Below, piece by piece: positions 23,432 through 33,790 of a stretch of 64,000 nucleotides of DNA. The number at the start of each line of letters is the position of its first letter. Positions within the stretch are counted from its first letter, which is position 1. The stretch lies in NCBI GenBank assembly GCA_037576215.1, contig JBANDB010000012.1:1612001-1676000 (forward strand), in the 5' to 3' direction. The notes beneath the pieces were generated by a model. It did not search any database and was not told where the DNA came from. It saw only the letters and a program-made list of their open reading frames with translations. The DNA is from Armillaria gallica (taxonomy: Eukaryota; Basidiomycota; Agaricomycetes; Agaricales; Physalacriaceae). Both the position numbers and the translations under genes were made by a program.

Positions 23432-24887
23432 ATGGTCTCGATGACCTTCCAGGTGCTGTGCGCCCTCATTCTGCTCTCTCGCTATACTTTTGCTACTCCT
23501 GTTCAAGTTACTACAAACCTTTCTGCGTCTACTCTACAGTTCTCTACCATCGAACATTCTACCAGTCTGGAATCTACTTCTGCACGACTCGCTGAAAACA
23601 CGCCTATATCATCTTATGCTCTCAGGACTACTCAGAATCCAACAGGAACGATCTCTACTACTACAAACGTCCAGGTGTCCACCACTGTCACAGTCGCCAT
23701 TTCCTCGACAATCACCGACTTCGTCACCGTCTATCTCCCATCATCAACGCCTTTCATTTCACCTTCACCAACGACATGGTCAGAACCCGCTCAGATGACA
23801 GATCTTTCTTCCTTTAACGTCAAGAAATTTTCTGGTAACCACGGGAATCTCAAAATTATCGATGTCATTCCTAGCGCCACCTCTCTTTCCGTCATTGTCG
23901 CGCTCGACGGATCGCCCCAGGTCGTTACAAATAATTCTGCCCTTCAAGTGCTATACCCTGCTGGTTCTATCAACCCTGGAAATGAGGACAGGCCGCAGGG
24001 TGGCGTCCAATTCTATGCGGAGCCCTTGGATATTAAGCAAGCGAGGAGCGTTACGTTGACGTTCAGTGTGTATTTTCCCGAGGACTTCGACTTTGTGTTG
24101 GCTGGAAAGCTACCAGGGTTGTATGGCGGTCACGGGGGGTGTTCGGGAGGCGTCTCCGCTACTGATTGCTTCAGTACTCGACTGATGTGGAGGAAGGATG
24201 GTGAGGGTGAACTCTACTTGGTATGATCACACTTATCTTGCCACCCCGTATGCTGACCATCGGGCCTACCATCCTCCTCAGTACGCACCCAAGGACAAAC
24301 AAACCAACGCTCTCTGTAACGATCCTCAATCTATCTGTGACGTTGCCTATGGTTTCTCTATTGGTCGAGGCTCATTCGTCTGGGCCAGAGGAGACTGGAC
24401 AACAGTTTCGCAAACTGTCGTACTCAACACGCCCGGCAGAACAGATGGATGTTTCACGCTTGATGTCAACGGCATCAGAGTTATTGACCGGTCTGATGTG
24501 TTTTATCGTGACGTCGCTGGTCAATCGAAGACGTCGAGCATTGGCGATTCCCATCGTGACGGAGGTGGCGGTCTTTTGGGTGGGATTCTTGGTCGGCACA
24601 GTGAGGAGAAGCAGTGGCAGGTCTCGGTGAACGATGGCCCCGACGATCTCGTATCAGCCTCTTCTACCGTTGACAGTCCATTCCTTGTTACTCAGCAGGA
24701 CTCAGCCGGTACCGCGTCAGTCACCGGCTTCATTGGTATCTTCTTCAGGTACATTCATTGTTGCTTACTCTAGATATCGCTAATCCAATTCTTCAGCACA
24801 TTTTTCGGCGGCCACAAAGATAAGTACGCTACCCCGAAGGATCAATACACATGGTTCAAAGACTTTGCAATGCGTTTGAATGATTAG
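23432..24887 (+). CDS. Secreted polysaccharide lyase, PL14-like
   Basis: The predicted protein is 448 aa from exons 23432-24220, 24282-24748 and 24797-24887 (1347 bases in frame). A signal peptide (VLCALILLSRYTFA) precedes about 110 residues rich in Ser and Thr, a likely O-glycosylated linker. The catalytic region resembles fungal polysaccharide lyase family 14 proteins: GGVQFYAEPLDIKQARSVTL, FDFVLAGKLPGLYGG, RLMWRKDGEGELYLYAPKD, GFSIGRGSFVWARGDWTTVS and, at the end, FFSTFFGGHKDKYATP. PL14 enzymes act on glucuronan or alginate-like polymers by beta-elimination; the substrate here is not known. The splices were chosen because they join ELYL to YAPKD and FFS to TFFGG without a break. The insertion GDSHRDGGGGLLGG between conserved blocks is a Gly-rich loop. 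Confidence 0.8.
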
Positions 24888-25142
24888 TTATTTCATTGAT
24901 CAATGGACAGTATGAGGAACGATAATTTGTTAGGTACATCATGAAACAAAGCAGTTGGACACAGCAAGCTTAAAACACAGCTAAAACAACAGGGGAATAG
25001 GTGAAGTGTACGGTATGTCAGGATTAAGAATATTGAGTGGGTATGCTAGAATGATTTGCGTGCGAATGAGTGAAAGGAATAAGTATCGACAACAAAATGC
25101 CCTCAAAGAGAAATCCCAAAAGAGACCTTACGATGCGTAAAA

Positions 25143-26602
25143 TTATAATGTTTGAACGACGATAGCGGTATCGTCAATCCATGCCACGTCCATATTGAGT
25201 GTCAACACCTTGGACACTTTAAATCTGTCTTCGCCACCGAGTGCGCGGCGTAAAAGCCTCAACGCCATGTTGCCGGAGCCAGGGTGAGTTTCCTCGTCTG
25301 CAGTCATATTCTGCATGTCGCTCGCCCAGTCTCTTACGATCTTTTCCTGGCCCTCATTGCTGCACAAGTCAACAAAACCATCGGAAGCCAGGATGAGGAA
25401 CCTCGAGCGCTCTGGCGGAGAACCGACCCCGAGTTGCGTGTGTACGATCTCGGGCTCAGTAGATATGTACGGTGGGGTGCGGTTTCGCACAAGAAACTCT
25501 TCCCAAGGAGAGGTGTCAGGAAATCCCGGAGATAAGTTGTAGAGGATCCGTCGGGTAAACTCCGGTGGTTGTTTGAAGGGTGTATCGCCTAGACCTAAAG
25601 GACGATTATCAATACGTGTAATTTGAAGGAAATAGAGACGTACAACGGAAAGGCGCCAGTGCGCCGAGGACGCGATTGTCGATGACACACTCGGGCTCGT
25701 TTGGATGTTGCTGACGCACGCGTTCGATCTCAGCATCGTTATATCCGTTGTGTTCGGTAGTCAGGATCTTGATGTCCCACGCGCCGGGGTCGGTGGGGGA
25801 AGCCGTAACCAGGGCTGTGAAGAGTTAATTAAAGCCTACCGTCACAGAGCGGGGTACGATCACTCACTTGCCTGACAGTCACCCAGGTTCGCCACCCAGA
25901 GGTTGCCATGGTCAGGATCAACCAAGGCGACAAGGGCGGTTGTTCCGTACATGTTCAGCCGTGCTTTCCTGAAATTAGCACCTCCTTGGTGGTGATCATT
26001 GATGACTCTGCGTATATCGGCATCAGAGTACCCTGCGAGGCCCTGGATGCCGCCAAAGAGATCCAACACGTCTCCTGCGATGGCATCGTCAAAGGCGACA
26101 ATCGAGCGCGAAAACAGGTCCGATATAAATACAGGGTCATCGAGCCGCGTCGGGTCAGCTTTATACGCGTCCTGCAGAAACTCGGCAACGATTATTGGTA
26201 GATGATAAGCAACGTGCTCGACTGTAACGTCACCCAAATGGCCTGGCGTTGATAACTCTGCGTAAGCAAATGAACAGCTGAGAAAGCAAAAGGCCACGCA
26301 CCGTCAAAGACACCGGTCAGTGACCAGTCACGGGTCCCCACGCGCAGCTTCTTCACGACGTATCGATCCTGTGTACGAGTCGACAGTGACGGCTGGAAGT
26401 TAACGCTGTCAGCCCGTCCCTTGCCAAGCGCCACGCTCTGTGGCTTCGCCAGCATCCTCATCTCCTTCCACACCTCGCCCTCGTTCAGCACCTGATACGA
26501 CCGCGGCCACGGTCCGTCATCGGGTCCACACCGGGTACCAGGTATATCCTCTGCATATGCCCAGTCAGATCTGAACGGAGCCCGCTGAACGAGCGCAGCC
26601 AT
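25143..26602 (-). CDS. PP2C-type Ser/Thr protein phosphatase
   Basis: The predicted protein is 432 aa from exons 26602-26302, 26242-25868, 25814-25644 and 25594-25143 (1299 bases in frame). It is a metal-dependent (PPM) protein phosphatase. Landmarks are RTQDRYVVKKL, VFDGHLGDVTVEH with the metal-binding Asp-Gly, TTALVALVDPDHGNLWVANL, GDCQAT, DNRVLGALAPFRCLGD, FLILASDGFVDL and the final WIDDTAIVV. The layout, with a long insert after the DGH motif and RVLGxLxxxR, resembles fungal relatives of pyruvate dehydrogenase phosphatase (Ptc5-like), but the substrate cannot be read from sequence. The start at 26602 is the first in-frame ATG; the open frame continues upstream through hydrophobic and poly-Arg codons without an ATG. 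An upstream leader exon carrying a targeting signal is therefore possible. Confidence 0.85.
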
Positions 26603-29193
26603 AGGATGGCACAGCGCCAGGGCGCCTTCCCAAAGGCGTTTCAAGTATTCGTCAATGATTGATAGCTGGCGACGACGACGGCGTCGCGGGTGGACCAAGA
26701 AGAAAAGAGTGCTAACCCATGCACATGGGAGTAACTTATAAACCAACGAAATTGTCAGGTCACCAGGATCCTTCCGTGTCGGCCATCAAAGTGATGGCCA
26801 CTTTTGTCATTTTTCACCGGCCTCCGACTTGCTCATTGGAAATATCAAAACAGCCTCGTTGAAATATCTATTTTTACACCGAGTGAACCGAGAAAAAAAT
26901 CCAAAAAGGCAAGAGGGATCCTGGATATTAGACGTGTTATGCGCCTCGAGACCGCTTTCTTTGTCAAGCTTACATTATTTTCCGGCCAGATCTTCGCGTT
27001 GCTGTCTCGCCTCAATTTCCTCGCTTACGCTTTTGGTTTCATGACACTCTTCTTCGACGTACATATGTGGCATAGTATCTTTGTCTACCCTTCACGTGAG
27101 CCCCCATGACACCGGAACGTAGAAATATGAGACCATCCGAACTTTGACGCGACTCCGGAAAGATTAAGAATGGGTAAATGATCGATCGAGAACGCGAACT
27201 TAGCACATTATTGGTGAAGTTCCCCTTGATTTCCATGTTTAAAATGATTGCAGGCTTCGTAGAGTCATATCGGTAGTAACCATGAAAGGCCCCTTGCACG
27301 TCAAAGCCGTAAATTGAAGTCGCAAAGCCTCAGCGGAACGTGGTATGATCGATCTCAATATTCACCGGCCCGAGGGAATAGCCGTTAGCCCCGTTTCTCC
27401 CTCAACTTATCGTGTGTTCAATCTTGATCTCACACGCAAGAGGTATGGTGTCCCCCATACCTTGATATGGCATCTTTCCGTGTCTCATTACGGGGAGGTT
27501 TGTGCCAAACTCAACGCTCTCGCATGCTATTAATATTGCGTACTAGCTTTCTGTAAAAATATAAATGTAGTGATTTCGAGTTACGTTCAATTTATGAGGT
27601 TAAAAATGCACAATCTTATGAACAAAAAATTTACAGGGAAACTAATCAAGAGCTGATGCAGTGAGTAGTCACGAGGGATCAATGGGTATTTTCGAGGTGT
27701 ATCGAGTTCCATCTAAAGCGGGTGCAAGGTGTGCGAGCCAAGTAACGCTTCAGCCAAGTATGTAATATTACGATTGCCTCTCAAGACCCTGTAATACAGT
27801 AATTATCCACTGTCAGAATCCGCAATAACCGAGTTGGATGGTAGATGGCCTGATTGAGCAACGGACTCCATACACTCAATACAACTTCACCCCCACAAGA
27901 GACACGCTGATTTTCGAAGTAGATACCGGCATGCACCTACAGAGCCGGCAGGTCTTTGGCTTGTCATGCCGATCCCAAGAATATTTCATACCACACTGAG
28001 CTTTTTAGACTGTGAAAAGTTCTACATAAATTTGGGTTATGGATCCATGTTCCTTTCTGTAAAACAGTGAGGCAGCGTTACGAGGAGAAGACGAGCCGTT
28101 GCGGCATTCTACCGGCATGCTCATTCGCATGACAAGCTTAGAAGGAGCAGGCTATCCAATACTTAATGCGCAAGTGATGTAAGATAAAATAATTACGAAA
28201 GGAAATGCGATCCAAGCAATAACTTCTGTCAAAAACACGGTGTCCGGCGTGAGATCGGCATGCCAAAACCGAATCGATTTGGCGCAGTGCTGACTCACGG
28301 CCATCAAATTATCCTAGGATTTGGCATGATGCCATTGGACGGCAACTCCCCCCAGTGAACAACTCAACTCATCGCATCTCCCCTCAACTTTCTCTACGTC
28401 CATTAGTCTTCATATTCGGGAAGAGGCGGTTAATATCACACCGCTTTTGACAATGTTTCTTGATGTATCTTTCCTGTTTTATCTGAGCCTTGGAGTATTG
28501 TTAGATCTGAATTATGCGTGTGCATTGCCCTTCTTGACGCAGCACCGTGCTTCTTGTTGCAGTCAGTTCTGAATTCAACCATTGTTATCGTGATCCCTGT
28601 GGAATGCCACAAAATTTGATACTGTACACCCCTTCCAAAAACTCCCATATGGCCTTTTCGAGTGTGCCCTGTGACGCTAGCTCATACGTAGTTTAGGAAC
28701 GAGATGTAGATTAAATCAGGTCCTAATAATATAAAATCTATGATTCAGATACGTGTATATTCCTCCCTGACTTTACCCCTGCCGGAACTGAGGATAGAAG
28801 CTAATACAGTACTCATCCTCATCTGACCCTCACATCGTTCCGCAATTCCTACATACTCGGCTGGTTCTTGATGGACCAAGAACCCACGTCTCCCTCGGCC
28901 GCGGGTCAGCGCTCATCACTCATCTCCACACACAAACCTTTACTTGTCCCATCCACATCGTTTCATATCCGTCTGACAGATCTCCAATACGGGGTTCTCC
29001 TCAGGTCTTGTGAACAACGAACCAGTCAACTGACGCAGTCTATTGAATACTCTATCCAACTATCGCTACATTAAAATCACAGTCGTGACATCAAACAAGA
29101 TACAAAAAAGATCGAATGTGTGTGGAGAGAGGGGAACGTTCATCGTAAAAGGAGCGAGATAATAACGTCATAAAAATACCCCTGCAAAGGATT
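26603..29193. other. Gene-poor interval, 2.6 kb
   Basis: Upstream of the phosphatase and downstream of the Cys-rich membrane protein I find only short frames without family resemblance. Part of the interval (about 28130-28330) is a copy of a dispersed repeat also seen near 55.9 kb. The rest shows nothing I can name. Confidence 0.45.
28130..28330. repeat. Dispersed decayed repeat, copy 1
   Basis: Parts of this stretch match 55835-56040: GAAGGAGCAGGCTATCCAAT against GAAGAAGCAGGATATCTAAT, and a block around TCACGGCCATCAAATTAT that is identical over 18 bases. Order and spacing are kept. No terminal repeats or coding remnant were recognised, so the element type is unknown. Confidence 0.5.
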
Positions 29194-32001
29194 CTATCTC
29201 CGGAAAGGATTGCGTGAAGATCCAGTCGGGTTCGGCTCCATCCAATAACTCCCCCCGCTAGGTGATCGCACAGCATGGGCATACGCCTCGGCATCAGAGC
29301 GTGGGGGTGGCGGCAACAACTCTCGATCCCGAGACCCCAACGAGGAGTTAAACGTACTTGCCGAGAACCGCGCCGTCTGGTCCTTCCTCACAGGCTGCCG
29401 GACATCAGGCGTCTGTCTAGGCCTCCCTGTAACTTGGGAGTAAATCGACGGCCCGGAAACGATAGTCGCGTCGTCCGGGACATGCCGCGACGCGTACGAC
29501 CCGATTAGCTTCTCGATGTCATCGTGATGCCGTGCCTCCTCCGCCCTCATCAGCTTCATCTCCTCTGTTTCAGGAGGCACACGTTCGCTTCGCCGGTGAC
29601 CGAATAGCTTTTCCCCGAATCGTACCAGCCGCCAGCGCCAACTCGGATTGTGATCTAGCCGTTTTGCGGAGGCGAACATGGCGGTGCGTTTCGCTCGCTG
29701 TTTACGGGCCCCTCGGCGCCAGCACATGACGAAGAGCAGGAATATGAACGCGCAGCCTAATGTCATAAGCAAGATCTGCCACCATGCGAGTTTATTACTA
29801 TTGCTTTGTATGACCGTCGGATCGGAAACCCCGGTGATGGAAGGCACAGGACTGTCCGAGCTTGTTGTCACAGTCTGTACGAGTACAAGCTCTGATAGGC
29901 ATACCCCCAGCCCGGATATGACGCTAGTCGAATTCGTACACTTCGCATCAACGCAAGTGCCGGAGCGCAGGTACTGACTGGAACTGGAACACGAGAGGCA
30001 CTCGCTGGAGTCGGGTCCCGAGCAAGTCGAACAGCTCGAGTCGCAGGACTTGCACGTCGAGGTGTTGTCGAAGTATTGGGATTTGCTACAGGTGGGGAGG
30101 CAACGTCCGTTCGTAAGGACCGGACGGTCAGAGGGACAAGAGGAACACTGATTGAACGACGAGCCCGAACAAGTAGCACAATCGGGATGGCAAGTGAGGC
30201 AGGAGCCGGACGATGAGAATGTACCGGATGGACATGAGCTAACACAGCTCCCACCAGAGGCAAGCTTGCTGTTAGCACACGTTAGGCAGAACGTTGCCGA
30301 ACCCGAGCAGGTGGAGCATGATGAATCGCAAGCTATGAATACCATATTAATAACTTACACTAACGACGAGCTAGAAACTCAACTTACTGGTACAGGTGAC
30401 ATTATCCTTGGGAGAAATAAAAGTGCCGGTAGGACAGCTATCTAAGCATTGTCCATCGGAAAGGAACGAGCCCGGAAGACAAGCGGTGCACTTTAACTCG
30501 TCAACAGTCGAGGCAGTGCTAAAATTCGATATCGAGCAGGAAGTGCACTTGGCTCCACACGCTAAAGAGGATTAGCACTTAAGATCGAATGGTAGATCGA
30601 GTAGTAAGATAGCTTACCATCACAAGCATGTTTATTATTGTCTGCAATGAGGCCGGTACCTTCACACACTCCCTCGCTGCTGGTCGAAACACAGCTACCA
30701 TTGAACGCGTATGATCCCGTTGCACAGAGGATACAGTCGTTCGACGTGGCTCCGTTACAAGTTGAACATGCCGAAGAGCATTCAGCACAGGCTGTCCCGT
30801 TACTGAAGCTGCCATCGGGGCATACCGTGCCAGATGATGTTTTGGACTCTACAGCATCGCACTTCGTTTTGTCGTTCGCGTCCTGCGTAAAACCGGTCTT
30901 GCAGGTAAGACAGGTTCCTGTGGAATCGGCACATGATGTACAACCCAACTCGCAAACTTTAAATCGCGTAAGGTAACATCTGAGAGACGAAAAAAGAGTG
31001 ATATCGCACTTTTGCAATCACCAGCAGACGTCAAATAGAATCCTTCAGAGCATTTTGCACATGCCGTCCCGTTGCTTGCCGTAGTCCAGCCGGTGTTACA
31101 TGAACATTGGCCGTTTGATCCACATTCGCCGTTTAAACAATTGCAAGTTTCTGGCGCGTTCGTAATTTCTACGACCAGACATCGGCCTGTCCCCGAAATA
31201 CCTTCATCGCATTTGGAGCAACCAGAAGGACACGCCTGGCATTCGGGGCCATAGAAACCCGAGGCGCAAGACTCGCAAGACTCGCCCGTGAATCCTGTAG
31301 GACAAGTGCACGTCCCCGAAGCGGAACATACACCCGAACTCGAACACGACGGGGAGCAAGCAGAAGATTGCAGGTCGAGAAGAGAAAGCGACCCCGAGAG
31401 TGGTAGTTGACCGACATCCGGAATGGAATCCCAGAGCACAACACGCTCGTTCCCAATGTCTACTGCCGCCCAAACAGTGGATGACAGTGCGAGCGATGCA
31501 GCTGATAGAGTTGTCGATGAGTTGGGTGCGGGAGAGGATGGTAGGGATGTAAAAGCTGCGGTACCGGAGTACAGAGATCCAGAGTAGATAGCCATGCCTG
31601 TTTCAAGAGCGAGGTCCAGGGGAAGATCAACTGATGTCGATGAGTTGAAGCCAGGCGAGGGCGATAGAGACGCCGACTTTGAAGTCAGCATGTTGTGAAG
31701 AAGCTGGGGGTTCGTCGTTGATGCATACTGGCCAGGAAGCAGAAGAACGGATGCCGATTCATCTGACGATGATAGAGTGACACCCACTGCATGAAAAGTG
31801 TCAGTGAAGAAAAAAGTGAGAAGGATGTGACGCACGGGTGGTATTGGAAGAGCCTTGCAGGCATTGTCCTGCAACGCAGACTACGGAAGAAGAAGATGCG
31901 ACTTTTTTTAAATCAGTATTATACCCTACTCACAGAACGGACGAATGCTCACCAACAGACGCGACGAATAAAAGGACGGAAAAAAATAGTAGGCCTATCA
32001 T
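29194..32001 (-). CDS. Type-I membrane protein with furin/TNFR-like Cys-rich repeats
   Basis: The predicted protein is 840 aa from exons 32001-31953, 31880-31836, 31786-31010, 30956-30618, 30561-30388 and 30332-29194 (2523 bases in frame). A signal peptide (MIGLLFFSVLLFVASV) leads into a Ser-rich globular part. About 400 residues of Cys-rich modules follow: EGF/laminin-like CTCPTGFTGESCESCASGFY, then furin-like CDSSCSTCSG and CHPDCATCSG repeats. A single membrane span (ILLMTLGCAFIFLLFVMCW, about 648-666) is followed by a basic stop-transfer RRGARKQRAKR and a cytoplasmic tail of about 170 residues ending PSGGSYWMEP. This is a receptor-like topology known from basidiomycete genomes as growth-factor-receptor-domain proteins of unknown ligand. 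The tail has no kinase domain. Confidence 0.82.
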
Positions 32002-32681
32002 GGCCTTGGCGAATGTGGTGGTGGTAAGAAGGAACGATAACGCCGTATTGATTCACAAAAAGGTGGCCCTTTGGCGGCCGTGGTTCCCCTGGTGCTGACA
32101 GTCATTGTTCTTTTCGGAGGTAGCACGTCGTCGAGAACAATAAACTGGTTGTTGTACTTTGTTTGGCCATCAAGTACTTGTTCTGTCATGACGTTGTCGG
32201 TCGAAATTTATAGAAATACGGGCCTGGCCAAAAATACAGTGATTCGCAACCGGCGCCGAACATTATGATTCTCTCTTATTTCCAGTATGGGCCCACGTTG
32301 TCTGTGATGCCCTGCCTGCTCGATCTTCACGCTGCCTCTTTCGTATGAAACGAATCATTTAAAAAAGGCTATTTTTGTCATCCAGCCTTTCCCAGAGGTG
32401 GTCTCTTGAACTTTTTATAGCCCGCTTGAAATATCCAGATATCTTCTGAAAGAGTGACACCGGACTCGACGTCGGCCAAGTGGTGTGGTGTGGCGGCACA
32501 AGGTCCCAATCAGGAACGGCCGGGTCCACAGCCCTAACATGGCAAGCCATGTGCTGTGGCCACGAAGGCTCGTACCGTTGTGATCGCACGGTTGCGTACG
32601 TCTCGCGGAGTAGAGACACATCGTGGGGTATTGACAGAAAGTAATGTAGAAAGCAAGTCCAATTACAATAATATACACCAT
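32002..32681. other. Promoter of Cys-rich protein and possible 3' end of the retroelement remnant
   Basis: The first part should hold the promoter of the minus-strand membrane protein gene. The later part may belong to the 3' end of the reverse transcriptase remnant, but I see no clear poly(A) tail, only T/A-rich sequence around 32355-32380. Confidence 0.4.
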
Positions 32682-33780
32682 TCATATCTCGGGACGAAAT
32701 ACAGGCAGACATTGAAAAATGCGTAAGATATCAAAAACATACTTCGCGAAGGAACACAAGACATCGGCATCGTCCGCTTCAATAAGCAACCGTATGACCT
32801 CCACCCCCGTAGCAGCAGCTTGTAGGGACGAGATCAATGCGACAGGCGCAATACGGAAGACTTTATGGAAGAATTGATCTCGTAGTTCTTCCAGATCGTT
32901 GGATCCGGTGCAGTACAATAAAACATGAGCTTCATCCTCTACCTCCGCGTGGCAGTAGCGGCAAAAACGTTGATCATGAGGAACTGGAGGACGACGTCGT
33001 TCTGGCCACCTGAGGACCTCGACTGCAAGCGTATGGGATGATGTCAGCAAGCGTACCAACGCTTTTCGATGGGCAGGGACAGGCACGAGGAGGTATGGGC
33101 GGAAGGAGGCTACAACAGATTTCTGTGAACAGGCAACCTGGGAGTGGCATGGGATGGTGCAAAAGGGGAGCCTTGGGGGATGAGCCGATGAACGCTTCGA
33201 TATCCTTCAAGTATGCTTGTTCAACGGCGTCGACAATGTTATCGACATCAACAGGTGACCAAGGATGGGATAGATCAATGGATATGGGCTGACGAAGACG
33301 AAGCAAGGCATTATGGAGGTCGGACATCCAAGACGATTTGCCATCGGTAGCTAGCATAATGGCATCATTCATGGCATAGGAGAGCAAATGATCATTTGGC
33401 AAGGAAAGGGCATACTGCCAGTATCGCAGGGCTAGCGTAAGCCTACGAAACTTGACGGGCCACATCCCTGTCTCTGAGAAGAGCATTGCCACCGGTGATC
33501 GCTTAGCAATACCCAGGAGACGGCGAATGAAGGTTTTTTGAACGCGCTCAAGCTCAGGGATGGTAGCTGCAATCGGAAGTATAACAGAACAATTTGGAAT
33601 TTTGGATCTTGTAGTAGCAGATGGAGACTGATGTCTTGATGAATAGAATACTGCTAAAGAACCAGAGGAGACGTGATGGTAAGTGTTTTCGTGGACTCGG
33701 AGGTGATAACCAAACATAGGCAACAAGATTCTTCCCATTTTCAAATTATTTTGTTTTGCTTTCTTCACCCAAGTCCTCAT
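32682..33780 (-). pseudogene. Non-LTR (LINE-type) reverse transcriptase, C-terminal remnant, frameshifted
   Basis: Two overlapping minus-strand frames (33780-32974 and 33086-32682) together resemble the C-terminal part of basidiomycete LINE-type reverse transcriptase proteins. The first has ELERVQKTFIRRLLGIAKRS and SETGMWPVKFRRLTLALRYW, the usual region after the polymerase domain. The second, about one base out of frame, has a Cys/His cluster CRYCHAEVEDEAHVLLYC, the zinc-binding motif found at the end of such proteins. The catalytic part of the polymerase is missing, so the copy is 5' truncated and cannot move. The truncated end stops about ten bases before the start codon of the plus-strand gene at 33791, so the insertion replaced or created the sequence where that gene's promoter would be expected. 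Confidence 0.8.
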
Positions 33781-33790
33781 TGATTAGTGC

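Noticed and set aside
26603..26746. 48-residue upstream extension of the PP2C frame with a poly-Arg run
   Set aside because: The frame has no ATG there. It could hold a leader exon, but none could be built, so the first in-frame ATG at 26602 was used.
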